A stretch of DNA of 36,393 bases from positions 83,970 through 120,362 of the forward strand of contig JAQVER010000001.1 of the NCBI GenBank assembly GCA_028697885.1, in the 5' to 3' direction. The notes beneath the pieces were generated by a model. The model had not been told where the DNA came from. It saw only the letters and a program-made list of their open reading frames with translations, and did no database searches. The stretch is from Desulfocapsaceae bacterium. GTDB lineage: Bacteria > Desulfobacterota > Desulfobulbia > Desulfobulbales > Desulfocapsaceae. The stretch's first letter is position 1; each line of letters starts with the position of its first letter. A program made the translations under genes and the position numbers. Positions 8,490 through 16,465 of this stretch are shown piece by piece.

Positions 8490-9338
8490 TCAGCGCTCTG
8501 TGCTGTCCTGCCGATTTGTTTGATGTATATGGACATCTCGCTGGGGATAAGGAAAAGAAATACCTTTTTCGTCAAAGCTGAGCTTGATTTTTTCGGTCAG
8601 GTCAAAGCGGACATCCCAGTAGTCTGAGGTTTGCACCCAGGGACGGACAACGATCTGGATGCTGGATTCCGCAAGTTCCGCGATGGCAATTTGGGGCGCT
8701 GGATCAGTCATGATGCGTTTATCTGCCTGCAGAAGTTCCATGAGGACCTTTTTTGCCTGATTGCTGTCATCCTGATAGCCAATTCCGACCGTCAGGTCGA
8801 TTCGGCGTGTTGACTCGGCATTAATGTTGGTGATGATGCCGGAGGTAATACTGCTGTTGGGAACGATGATCTTTTGATTATCCCCTGTGAGAATGATGGT
8901 GCTGAAGATATCAATATCCCGTACCGTGCCGGTGACCCCGCCAGCGGTGATAACGTCTCCCACCTTAAACGGTCTGAACAGGATCAGCATCAGGCCAGAG
9001 GCAAAATTGGCAAGTGAGTCTTTGAGCGCCAAGGCAATTGCCAGGCCGGCTGCACCAAGGATGGCGATGAAAGAGGTCGTTTGAATGCCAAGTTGATCGG
9101 CGGCAGCGATAATAACGGTCGTCAGCAGGGCATAGTAGATGAGTTTGTTTAAAAACTGGGCCAGGGTATATTCCATTCCACCCTTGAGAAGGGCCTTTTG
9201 TCCCAGTGTTGCAAACCATCGGGCCAGCCAGCGGCCAAAGACGAAGATGGCAATAGCCATGAGCAGCCCAATGCCGTTGTTGAGAAGCCAATCTTTTGCC
9301 AGTTGCAGATATTGAGCCGGAATGTGTGCTGCGTCCAT
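8490..9338 (-). CDS. mscS: Small-conductance mechanosensitive channel, MscS family
   Basis: A 282-residue channel protein with three N-terminal membrane helices (about residues 20-40, 60-85 and 88-115). The third is the glycine/alanine-rich pore helix (ILGAAGLAIALALKDSLANFASG) typical of MscS. A beta domain follows (PFKVGDVITAGGVTGTVRDIDIFSTII..., then VPNSSI), then a mixed alpha/beta cytoplasmic domain. Length matches E. coli MscS (286). It would release solutes during hypo-osmotic shock in the inner membrane. The ATG has an excellent AGGAGG ribosome site. It converges with the folC-HNH pair and appears monocistronic. Confidence 0.95.
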   Translation of the reverse strand: MDAAHIPAQYLQLAKDWLLNNGIGLLMAIAIFVFGRWLARWFATLGQKALLKGGMEYTLAQFLNKLIYYALLTTVIIAAADQLGIQTTSFIAILGAAGLAIALALKDSLANFASGLMLILFRPFKVGDVITAGGVTGTVRDIDIFSTIILTGDNQKIIVPNSSITSGIITNINAESTRRIDLTVGIGYQDDSNQAKKVLMELLQADKRIMTDPAPQIAIAELAESSIQIVVRPWVQTSDYWDVRFDLTEKIKLSFDEKGISFPYPQRDVHIHQTNRQDSTER

Positions 9339-9554
9339 AGTGTGCCCTCCTGAAAGATTGACGGTTGCAGGAATGAGACGGAATTCTCTTTTTAAAGGGT
9401 GATCCTAATCAAGACAAAAGTAAAAACAAAGTATTTTTCCTCGTTGTTACCTCCTCCCGGTTAGAAGGTGTGTTTTTTATAGAAAAAGATAATGCATGAG
9501 TCTGGAAAATAGTTTAAAGCTAATGTACTGTTTTCTGGGAAAGTTATGTAATGT

Positions 9555-9631
9555 GGGCGGGTAGCTCAGCTGGATAGAGTGTCGGCCTCCGAAGCCGAAG
9601 GTCGCGGGTTCGAATCCCGCCTCGCCCACCA
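9555..9631 (+). tRNA. tRNA-Arg (anticodon CCG)
   Basis: The 77 bases fold as a cloverleaf. The acceptor stem GGGCGGG pairs with CTCGCCC (one G-T pair), and the discriminator A is followed by an encoded CCA. The anticodon stem TCGGC/GCCGA closes the loop CTCCGAA with anticodon CCG, and the T arm is GCGGG-TTCGAAT-CCCGC. It reads CGG arginine codons. No integrase gene or repeated 3' end was noticed next to it, so there is no sign that it serves as an attachment site here. Confidence 0.97.
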
Positions 9632-9665
9632 TTTCAAAACCCCAGGCAGTCTCAAGAGGAACAAT

Positions 9666-9700
9666 AACCCGCACCCCTGAAAAGGAGAGCGGGTTTTTTT
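9666..9700 (+). terminator. Intrinsic terminator downstream of tRNA-Arg
   Basis: The inverted repeat AACCCGC (9666-9672) and GCGGGTT (9689-9695) is followed by a continuous T run. It lies 35 bases after the tRNA and would end its transcript. It also lies after the convergent adenine deaminase gene, but the T run is on the plus strand. Confidence 0.85.
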
Positions 9701-9749
9701 ATTGTCCAGTGTAATCCGGTGAAAGCTCTTTAAGAGTTGCTGATCCTTT

Positions 9750-11402
9750 TCAGGCTGTGAGTGGAGTGTGAGAATTGAATAAAGATGTGAAGTGAAATTG
9801 AGTTCCGTCAAACAGCCCCTTGTCGCTTAATTTGAGTTCTGGAATAACCAGCAGCGCCATGAATGAGAGTGTCATGAAGGGGGCATGTAAAGGACTTCCC
9901 AACTCTTTGGCGGCTGCATTAAGCTGCCGGTATATGCTCGCTACTTCCTGCCCGTCTTGATGGGTCATGATACCGGCAACGGGCAGTGGCAGATGTAATT
10001 GTTCCTCTCCGTTAACTGCCACGATTCCACCCTTGGACTCAATCAGCAGATTGACGGCATTGACGATCTCTTTCTCTGATGTTCCCACCGCTATGATATT
10101 ATGGCTGTCGTGGGCCACGGTTGAGGCCAATGCCCCTTTTTTCAGGCCAAATCCCCGGACAAAGGCCACGGATGGGGGCACGTCCTGGTACCTGTTTATG
10201 ACCACTATTTTTAAAACATCTCTCTCGGTGTCGCTTACCACTAGATTATTTTTAATCTTCGCTGGCCCTGTCTCCTGTTTGGTAATCAGTTGGCCGTCAA
10301 TTGCCCTGATGATCCTGACCGTGGCTGCTAAGGCCGGAACTTTGATATCATCCGCGGATATGGGTGATGCTTTGAATATATTTGGTGTGGTTCCTTTTTC
10401 GGTGGAGAAAAGGCAATGACCGTTACGGGCCACTGCCTGCCCGTTGATATAGGTTGCTGAGATGTTAAAGTCGTTGAAATTATCTACGATAATGAAATCG
10501 GCAGGATCTCCTTGTTGTAAAAGTCCAACGTCAAGTTGGTAATGACGTGCCGGATTTAGTGTGCACACTCTCAAGATCTGAAGAGGATCATATCCTGACT
10601 GAATTGCTCTTCTGATCATCAGGTTGATATGTCCTTCCAGCAGCTCATCGGGATGTTTGTCATCCGAACAGAACATGAGGTCTTTACTGTTTTTTTCAAT
10701 TAAGGGAATGAGGGTGTCGAAATTTTTGGCGGCACTTCCTTCCCTGATCTGCACCTTCATGCCATAGGCAATTTTTTCGCGCGCTTCTTCCAAGGTAAAA
10801 CATTCGTGATCGGTCGTGATGCCGGCTGCAATGTATTTTCTGAGCTGCTCTCCGGTAAGACCCGGCGCGTGGCCGTCTATGGGCTTCTGCTGTTTTTGGG
10901 CGATATCTATTTTCGCCATTACTTCTTGGTCATTATTCATCACTCCGGGGAAATTCATCATTTCGGAGAGGTATTTGATGTCCTCTCTTCCCAGAAGAGT
11001 GGTAATCTCCTCGGGTCCAAGGTGGGCACCTGATGACTCAAATGATGTAGCCGGTACGCAGCTTGGTGCCCCGAAAAAGAATTTTAAGGGAACTTTCTGG
11101 CTGTTTCTGATCATGAAATCAATGCCGTCCAGTCCCAGAACGTTGGCAATTTCATGGGGATCCGACACTGTTGCTACCGTGCCATGTACTACGGCCAGTC
11201 GTGCAAATTCCGCAGGAACCAGCATCGAACTTTCGATATGGATGTGGGCGTCAATCAAGCCAGGGAGGATAAATCGCTCGGGAACATCGGCTTTTGTGTA
11301 GATTCGGCTAATTCTGCCGTGGCTGACTTCAAACCCTCCTTTGAAGAATTGCCCTTTGACTACATCTGCGATGGTTCCCTCGATGATAAAATAGTTCTTC
11401 AT
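9750..11402 (-). CDS. ade: Adenine deaminase
   Basis: A 550-residue amidohydrolase-superfamily enzyme converting adenine to hypoxanthine and ammonia in purine salvage. The metal-binding site GLIDAHIHIESSM lies near residues 47-59. VSDPHEIANVLG, DGHAPGL and FCSDDKHPDELL follow in the order known for the Ade family, and the C-terminal domain contains VAHDSHNIIAVG and GGIVAV. Length fits the family (about 550-600). The ATG at 11402 lacks a strong ribosome site. It is a single gene, divergent from the ribonucleotide reductase gene, which may reflect shared nucleotide physiology or only chance. Confidence 0.95.
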   Translation of the reverse strand: MKNYFIIEGTIADVVKGQFFKGGFEVSHGRISRIYTKADVPERFILPGLIDAHIHIESSMLVPAEFARLAVVHGTVATVSDPHEIANVLGLDGIDFMIRNSQKVPLKFFFGAPSCVPATSFESSGAHLGPEEITTLLGREDIKYLSEMMNFPGVMNNDQEVMAKIDIAQKQQKPIDGHAPGLTGEQLRKYIAAGITTDHECFTLEEAREKIAYGMKVQIREGSAAKNFDTLIPLIEKNSKDLMFCSDDKHPDELLEGHINLMIRRAIQSGYDPLQILRVCTLNPARHYQLDVGLLQQGDPADFIIVDNFNDFNISATYINGQAVARNGHCLFSTEKGTTPNIFKASPISADDIKVPALAATVRIIRAIDGQLITKQETGPAKIKNNLVVSDTERDVLKIVVINRYQDVPPSVAFVRGFGLKKGALASTVAHDSHNIIAVGTSEKEIVNAVNLLIESKGGIVAVNGEEQLHLPLPVAGIMTHQDGQEVASIYRQLNAAAKELGSPLHAPFMTLSFMALLVIPELKLSDKGLFDGTQFHFTSLFNSHTPLTA

Positions 11403-11447
11403 TTTTTAAAAATACATCAGTCATACCATAAAATCTATCAGGAAATT

Positions 11448-11597
11448 ATGGATGCCGGGGCGACGGCAATGTTTTTTTGGCGTAGTTTTTCATTGTACAA
11501 TCTCATTGAGGCGAGAGAGTATGAGGAGAGAAAAAAATCTTCTTATTTGTTTGTGATTTTTTTCCTGAATATTAAGGAGTTGTTGAACTCACTTTAA
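11448..11597 (+). CDS. Possible small protein (49 residues), doubtful
   Basis: An ATG preceded by AGGA at five bases opens a 49-codon frame. It encodes a mixed hydrophobic and charged peptide: an aromatic start (MFFWRSFSLYNL), a central charged run (EAREYEERKK) and a hydrophobic end (YLFVIFFLNI). It could be a one-helix membrane peptide. The frame is also the tail of a longer open frame running antisense through ade, so it may be chance. No family is recognised. Confidence 0.2.
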   Translation: MDAGATAMFFWRSFSLYNLIEAREYEERKKSSYLFVIFFLNIKELLNSL

Positions 11598-11604
11598 GCC
11601 TCTG

Positions 11605-11663
11605 GCACAATATGTTGTAGAATCTCCTTGAGTAATGCCACAAGGGTGGTGTATATATCTTAT
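11605..11663 (+). promoter_or_regulatory. Candidate NrdR-box pair upstream of nrdJ
   Basis: GCACAATATGTTGTAG (11605-11620) matches the NrdR consensus acaCwATATwGtgt-type palindrome at about 12 of 16 positions. A poorer copy with the WATATAT core lies at 11648-11663, 43 bases further on, close to four helical turns. NrdR commonly represses ribonucleotide reductase genes through paired boxes. The second box is weak, so this remains tentative. Confidence 0.3.
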
Positions 11664-11789
11664 GCGTCCCATTAATGGGGATGTTTTTGTTGGGAGAGAT
11701 TTTCCGGCCTTGGACGCGGGGTGTTTTGGAGATTTCAGGAGAAATTTTTCAGATTTATTGATTTATCAGACGATAAAAAGAGGCACGAT

Positions 11790-13961
11790 ATGACCCCTGA
11801 CCACACCAAACAGGAGATGACCGCTACGGCCGAGACCGTTTTGGCTAGACGCTACTATCTGAAAGATGATGCCGGACAACCGCTGGAAACCTGGGAGACC
11901 CTTTGTCATCGGGTGGCCGATGCCGTAGCCTTGGGTAATGGTAAGGGAACACAGGTCGCTGAACTGGGCAAAGAATTCTTCAACCTGATTTATCATCTGG
12001 ATTTCCTGCCTAATTCGCCCTGTCTGATGAATGCTGGGACGGATATTGGCCAGTTGTCTGCCTGTTTCGTCCTCCCCATAGAAGATTCCATGGATGGGAT
12101 CTTTACGGCCATTCGCAATGGGGCCTTGGTTCATAAGACTGGAGGGGGAACCGGTTATTCATTTTCCCGCCTTCGTTCCAAAAACGCGGCCGTCAGGTCT
12201 ACTCAGGGTGTTGCTTCTGGGCCCCTTTCTTTTGCCGCGGTCTTTGACGCTGCTACTGAAACTATCAAACAGGGTGGTAAACGGCGGGGGGCCAATATGG
12301 GCGTCCTGCGTATTGATCATCCTGATATCATGGATTTTATCTGTGCCAAAGAAGACCAGAACAAGTTTAATAATTTTAATTTCAGCGTGGCGATCACGGA
12401 TGCCTTTATGGAGGCGGTGGAGGAGGGGCGCGAGTATGATCTGATTGAGCCTGCCACTGGAGTTGTGATTGCCTGTCTGGATGCACGCAGCGTCTTTGAA
12501 AAGATCATTGATCTCGCCTGGCATAATGGTGAACCTGGAGTGCTCTTTATCGATGCGGCTAACCGGGCCAACATGACCCCGCAGCTGGGTGAATTTGAGG
12601 CCACAAACCCTTGTGGAGAGCAGTGGCTGCTGCCCTATGAGAGCTGTAATCTTGGTTCTATTAACCTGGCCAACTTTGTCACCCTCGGCCAGGTTGATTA
12701 TGAACGGCTGAAAAAGGTTGCCCAGACGGCTACGGTTTTTCTTGATAACGTGATTGACTGCAACCGCTTTCCCATCCCGGAGATTGAGGAGATGACCCTG
12801 AAGACCAGGAAGATCGGTCTTGGTATCATGGGGCTGCATGATATGCTGATTCAGATGGGTATCCCCTATGGCAGTGAGGAAGGACGTAACGTGGCCTCAG
12901 AGGTGATGCAGTTTATCCGGGATGCGGCCGAAGAACGCTCGATGCAGCTGGCGGAGGAAAAAGGGGCTTTCCCGGCCTATGACCCTGCAGTCAATAAATA
13001 TGGCCCCCGTCGGAATGCTGCCTTAACCTCAATCCAGCCCACAGGCACGGTTTCCATGATTGCCGACTGTGCTTCGGGCTGCGAACCCTATTTCTCCATT
13101 GTCATGGTCAAACATGTGATGGACGGGGACCGACTGATCCTGGTCAACAAATATTTTGAGCAGATTGCCCGGGAGGAAGGTTTTTTCTCGGAAGAGTTGA
13201 TGAGCAAGGTGGCGGACAGTGGCACAGTGATTGGCCATGACGAGATCCCCGAGCATTGGCAGGAGGTCTTTCGTACTGCCCAGGATGTCAGGCCTGAGGA
13301 TCATATCCGGATGCAGGGGATCCTGCAGCAGAGCGGGGTGGATTCCTCCATCTCCAAGACCATCAATCTGCCCAACAGCGCCACCCGTGAAGAGGTGAAA
13401 TTGTGTTATCTGCTTGGCTATCAGCTGGGCTGCAAGGGGCTGACTGTCTATCGCGATGGCTCCAGGGACTCGCAGGTCTTGAATGCCGGGGGATCTGGGG
13501 AAAGCGAGCAGGTGGCCGTGGTCTCCAGTGACGGCATGGTAAAACGGAATCTGCCGGACACCTTGAATGCCAAACGCTATCGTCTGAAGGATCAGGATCA
13601 GAAGTCAGTTTATATCATTGTCTGTTTTGATGAGAATGAGAAGCCCATGGAGGTCTTTGCCAAGTTCCCCTTTGACAACCGGGTCGACTTGAAGGACAAA
13701 TCAACCATGTGGACCACCACCTGTCGTCTGGTCTCCCTGGCCCTGCGTTTCAATATCCCGGCCAGCGAGATCATTAAACAGCTTGACCGTTCCAGTGGAC
13801 ATATGCTAGATCTGCCAGCGCAATTGAGTAAACTGTTTAAATCATTTATGGCGGGAACTCATCATGGTTTTGCCAGTGTCTGTCCGGAATGTTCCGGTCA
13901 GCTGATTTTTGAAGAAGGTTGTGAAACCTGTCATCAGTGTGGTTACAGTAAGTGTTCGTAA
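11790..13961 (+). CDS. nrdJ: Adenosylcobalamin-dependent (class II) ribonucleotide reductase
   Basis: A 723-residue reductase that makes deoxyribonucleotides using coenzyme B12 and therefore works with or without oxygen. It has NSPCLMNAG and SACFVLP (redox and thiyl-side cysteine regions), KTGGGTGYSFSRLR, the active-site NPCGEQ and ESCNLGSINLANF. FIQPTGT-type and LGCKGLTVYRDGSR segments precede a TSCPD-like region. The tail is a four-cysteine zinc ribbon (CPEC...CETCHQC) ending in YSKCS, where the final cysteines are expected to relay electrons from thioredoxin. ATG at 11790 has an AGAGG site upstream; the frame opens earlier, at 11721. The SEC-C protein gene follows after about 50 bases. Confidence 0.95.
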   Translation: MTPDHTKQEMTATAETVLARRYYLKDDAGQPLETWETLCHRVADAVALGNGKGTQVAELGKEFFNLIYHLDFLPNSPCLMNAGTDIGQLSACFVLPIEDSMDGIFTAIRNGALVHKTGGGTGYSFSRLRSKNAAVRSTQGVASGPLSFAAVFDAATETIKQGGKRRGANMGVLRIDHPDIMDFICAKEDQNKFNNFNFSVAITDAFMEAVEEGREYDLIEPATGVVIACLDARSVFEKIIDLAWHNGEPGVLFIDAANRANMTPQLGEFEATNPCGEQWLLPYESCNLGSINLANFVTLGQVDYERLKKVAQTATVFLDNVIDCNRFPIPEIEEMTLKTRKIGLGIMGLHDMLIQMGIPYGSEEGRNVASEVMQFIRDAAEERSMQLAEEKGAFPAYDPAVNKYGPRRNAALTSIQPTGTVSMIADCASGCEPYFSIVMVKHVMDGDRLILVNKYFEQIAREEGFFSEELMSKVADSGTVIGHDEIPEHWQEVFRTAQDVRPEDHIRMQGILQQSGVDSSISKTINLPNSATREEVKLCYLLGYQLGCKGLTVYRDGSRDSQVLNAGGSGESEQVAVVSSDGMVKRNLPDTLNAKRYRLKDQDQKSVYIIVCFDENEKPMEVFAKFPFDNRVDLKDKSTMWTTTCRLVSLALRFNIPASEIIKQLDRSSGHMLDLPAQLSKLFKSFMAGTHHGFASVCPECSGQLIFEEGCETCHQCGYSKCS

Positions 13962-14008
13962 TAATCCAGAAAAAGTAGCTTAAGGTCGGCAGACAGGAAG
14001 GTGTGGTA

Positions 14009-14542
14009 ATGGGGAAAATAGGACGTAATGAACAATGTCTCTGCGGAAGCGGAAAGAAATTCAAACACTGTTGCTTGTTGAAACAGCAGGCTGGGCTTGT
14101 CCCCAGGAGTCCGGAGCAGGCCTTTAAGGTCTCGCTGGTTCATGAAATTGAACTGATTCAGAAGGCAGCATTAGAAGGACAACAGAAGATCAAGGAGCTT
14201 GGGGTCTTTATTCTCTTCTCGACGGTTACGGGTGATGCCTGGCTGCTTGAGATCACTGATTCCGATGGCGTACAGTTGGCCAAGGGTGGCGTGGCACTTG
14301 ATGTTCCTGTTGATCAGAGTCCCGAGACCATTGAAATTAACTGGAGTCATATTTTTGCCATTCACAATCGGGAATTTGAGATCAAGGCCTACGCGGATCG
14401 TTCTGTGCAGATGCTGACCGGTTATCCTACCAAAGAGATTCATGCCGCAATGAAACGGATCAAAAAGAAATTCTCTGCAGAACAGCTCGGTATGGTTCAT
14501 GTGAAGCAGGATCAATTGAAGCCGGTTGAACCATCATCCTGA
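14009..14542 (+). CDS. SEC-C motif-containing protein
   Basis: A 177-residue soluble protein with an N-terminal SEC-C zinc motif, IGRNEQCLCGSGKKFKHCC, of the kind found at the C-terminus of SecA. The remaining 150 residues form an unrecognised alpha/beta region with no membrane segments. SEC-C motifs bind zinc and often mediate protein or ribosome contacts, but here the partner is unknown. Placing the motif at the extreme N-terminus is common in stand-alone SEC-C proteins. The ATG at 14009 is preceded by AGGAAGG. It lies between nrdJ and a VanZ-like gene on the same strand. Confidence 0.85.
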   Translation: MGKIGRNEQCLCGSGKKFKHCCLLKQQAGLVPRSPEQAFKVSLVHEIELIQKAALEGQQKIKELGVFILFSTVTGDAWLLEITDSDGVQLAKGGVALDVPVDQSPETIEINWSHIFAIHNREFEIKAYADRSVQMLTGYPTKEIHAAMKRIKKKFSAEQLGMVHVKQDQLKPVEPSS

Positions 14543-14551
14543 CGGAGTCCC

Positions 14552-14998
14552 TTGCTTTTTCTTCTGCGCATAATCCCCATGCTTCTTGTGATGGGGATTA
14601 TCTTTTTTTTCTCCCATCAATCGGGTAATACCCTTTATTTGCCACCGCTTCCCGGGGCGGATAAGATCTGTCACATGGCAATTTATGGTCTGCTTGCCAT
14701 GGCTGTGTTGTGGTATTTCAGCCCGGCGAAACAGCTTCCTCTGGTTAAAGTGGCCTTGAAGACGGTTCTTTTCTGTCTTGTTTATGGAATAAGTGATGAG
14801 TTTCATCAGTCATTTATTCCCCAGCGCTCGGTCAGTGGGCTGGATCTGTTGGCTGATCTGGTGGGGGCGATAGTGGTCTGCATGATCTGGTTGAATAGCA
14901 GGAAATTTCGTGTTTCCCTGGAATCATGGTACAGAACAGTTGCCAAGAAGCTAAAATGGGTTTATATTAAAATTAAATATAACAATGAGTCTTATTAG
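14552..14998 (+). CDS. VanZ-like membrane protein
   Basis: A 148-residue protein with four predicted membrane helices. Family-like features are FFFSHQSG after the first helix, the ADKICHMAIYGLLAM segment, and the charged SDEFHQSFIPQRSVSGLDLLADLVGA stretch before the last helix. VanZ-family proteins are linked to teicoplanin resistance in enterococci, but most members have no known role. The TTG at 14552, preceded by GGAG, is preferred over ATG at 14579 because the first helix needs the extra residues. It begins nine bases after the SEC-C gene ends, so the two are likely cotranscribed. The C-terminal 30 residues are basic and cytoplasmic. Confidence 0.85.
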   Translation: MLFLLRIIPMLLVMGIIFFFSHQSGNTLYLPPLPGADKICHMAIYGLLAMAVLWYFSPAKQLPLVKVALKTVLFCLVYGISDEFHQSFIPQRSVSGLDLLADLVGAIVVCMIWLNSRKFRVSLESWYRTVAKKLKWVYIKIKYNNESY

Positions 14999-15019
14999 TT
15001 TTTGAGCAGGAGGTGCAGT

Positions 15020-15292
15020 ATGATTGGTCAAATGACAGGTGTCGTGCCGCTCACAGGGACAGAGCGGGTACAGCGTTCTTCCGTAAGTGGGGCGGATTCC
15101 ACTTCCCAGGAAGTTTCATTGAGTAGTATGCAGGGCGGAGTAGACAACACATCTTTTTCGCCGGCGGCTCTGGCAATGGCCAAAAATGTTCCTCCCGTAG
15201 GTGAGAGTGCTGAAATGGGAAAAACCGGTCCAAACGAGAGCGAGAATGTGGCAGAAAATAGTTTGGAGAAACGGATAGATATCAGAGTGTAG
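15020..15292 (+). CDS. Small hypothetical protein, Ser/Glu-rich
   Basis: A 90-residue, probably disordered protein rich in Ser, Gly, Val and Glu. It has no membrane helix and no recognisable domain. The strong AGGAGG site six bases before ATG 15020 and the terminator just downstream make it a real gene. A short FSPAALAMAKN segment recalls small motility-associated or FlgM-like tails, but this is not enough for a name. It follows the VanZ-like gene by about 20 bases and is the last gene before the bidirectional terminator. Confidence 0.65.
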   Translation: MIGQMTGVVPLTGTERVQRSSVSGADSTSQEVSLSSMQGGVDNTSFSPAALAMAKNVPPVGESAEMGKTGPNESENVAENSLEKRIDIRV

Positions 15293-15325
15293 TCTTATCC
15301 TTCGAAATATTTTTGGTTATTTTGT

Positions 15326-15367
15326 AAAAAAAGAGGGGTCGCTCTTCAGAGCGACCCCTCTTTTTTT
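15326..15367. terminator. Bidirectional intrinsic terminator
   Basis: A 13-base GC-rich stem (GAGGGGTCGCTCT and its complement) has a two-base loop, flanked by A7 on the left and T7 on the right. It separates the small protein gene from the convergent hemB and should stop transcription in both directions. Confidence 0.95.
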
Positions 15368-15397
15368 ATGCATTTTGTTTGCTAAGTTCCGTTGTTT

Positions 15398-16378
15398 TTA
15401 TCTGTTGTCACGGAGATATCGTGCCATGTCTTTAGCAAAATAGGTAAGGATAATATCGGCGCCGGCCCGTTTGATTGAGAGCAGGGTCTCGGCCATGACT
15501 TTCTCGCCGTCTATCCAGCCTTTTTCTGCGGCTGCCTTGATCATGGCATATTCACCGCTCACGTGGTAGGCAGCTATGGGCAGGTCAAATTCGTCTCTGA
15601 GCCGGGAAACGATATCAAGATAGGCAACTGCTGGTTTGACCATAAGGATATCAGCCCCCTCATCCACATCAAGGGTTGCCTCGCGCATAGCCTCACGAGT
15701 ATTGGCAGGGTCCATTTGATAACTGCGGCGATCTCCGAATTGGGGGGCACAGTTGGCGGCATCCCGAAAGGGGCCATAAAAGGCTGAGGCGTATTTTACG
15801 GCATAGGACATGATGGGAATCATGTCGAAGTTGTTTTCATCGAGGGCGGCACGAATCTCAGCCACCCGGCCGTCCATCATGTCGGACGGAGCTACCATGT
15901 CTGCCCCGGCCTGGGCATGGGAAAGGGCCGTCTTGGCCAGGATCTCAAGGGTGGCGTCATTGTCCACTGTGTTGCCGATCAGACAGCCGCAGTGGCCGTG
16001 GTCGGTATATTCACAGAGGCAGACATCGGTTGTCACCATCATCTCCGGGGCCTTGTTTTTCAGCTCCTTGATGGCCCTTTGGATAATGCCATCCTTGGCA
16101 TGGGCACCGGAACCGACTGCATCTTTTTTCTCTGGAAGTCCAAAGAGAATTGCCGATTTTACACCCAGTTGCAGACACTCTTCCGCTTCTTTTTTCAGCT
16201 GGTCTACCGAGAGACGAAAAACGCCGGGCATGGAAGGGATCTCTTCCCGCTTGTTTTTGCCGGGCATGACAAAGAGAGGGTAGATGAGTTGTGAGGCAGA
16301 GAGCTGTGTCTCGCGGATAAGGGAACGGAATGTCTCGTTCCTGCGTAGTCGGCGTGGGCGATATTCAGGGAAAACCAT
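15398..16378 (-). CDS. hemB: Delta-aminolevulinic acid dehydratase (porphobilinogen synthase)
   Basis: A 326-residue enzyme that joins two 5-aminolevulinates to porphobilinogen, the first common step to haem, sirohaem and cobalamin. The zinc cysteines are present in [14 protein letters not shown] (about 117-131), so this is a zinc-type enzyme. The two active-site lysines lie in [17 protein letters not shown] (about 197) and LMVKPA (about 249). Length matches the family. ATG at 16378 has GGAG eight bases upstream. It is the last gene of a minus-strand series DUF4390-ntrY-ntrX-hemB, about 90 bases after ntrX. Its product also feeds the B12 needed by the class II reductase encoded nearby. Confidence 0.97.
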   Translation of the reverse strand: MVFPEYRPRRLRRNETFRSLIRETQLSASQLIYPLFVMPGKNKREEIPSMPGVFRLSVDQLKKEAEECLQLGVKSAILFGLPEKKDAVGSGAHAKDGIIQRAIKELKNKAPEMMVTTDVCLCEYTDHGHCGCLIGNTVDNDATLEILAKTALSHAQAGADMVAPSDMMDGRVAEIRAALDENNFDMIPIMSYAVKYASAFYGPFRDAANCAPQFGDRRSYQMDPANTREAMREATLDVDEGADILMVKPAVAYLDIVSRLRDEFDLPIAAYHVSGEYAMIKAAAEKGWIDGEKVMAETLLSIKRAGADIILTYFAKDMARYLRDNR

Positions 16379-16465
16379 GATCTGAACTCCTTATAGATTA
16401 TTTTAAGTGTAAGTTTGAAGCTGAAAAAATCATCCTTGGTCAAAGCTAGCATATTGAAAAATCCC

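Larger units (their letters stand above)
11403..11789. other. Divergent intergenic region between ade and nrdJ
   Basis: About 390 bases without a clear gene. It holds a possible 49-codon frame at 11448-11597, two imperfect NrdR-box-like sites near 11605 and 11648, and the 12-base perfect palindrome CCCATTAATGGG at 11668-11679. These suggest the regulatory region of the reductase gene, but none is proven. Confidence 0.6.

Noticed and set aside
9555-9631. tRNA-Arg as integration site of a mobile element
   Set aside because: No integrase gene and no direct repeat of the tRNA 3' end were seen nearby.
11154-11597. 147-codon frame antisense to ade
   Set aside because: Most of it mirrors the ade coding sequence; only the last 49 codons lie in free DNA and are listed separately as doubtful.
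11603-11620. TGGCAC...TTGT resembling a sigma-54 promoter before nrdJ
   Set aside because: The distance between the GG and the downstream TTG is one base too long and the GC of the -12 element is missing.
14552-14998. VanZ-like gene as evidence of a glycopeptide-resistance operon
   Set aside because: No vanA, vanH, vanX or vanRS genes are near; VanZ-family membrane proteins are common without that role.
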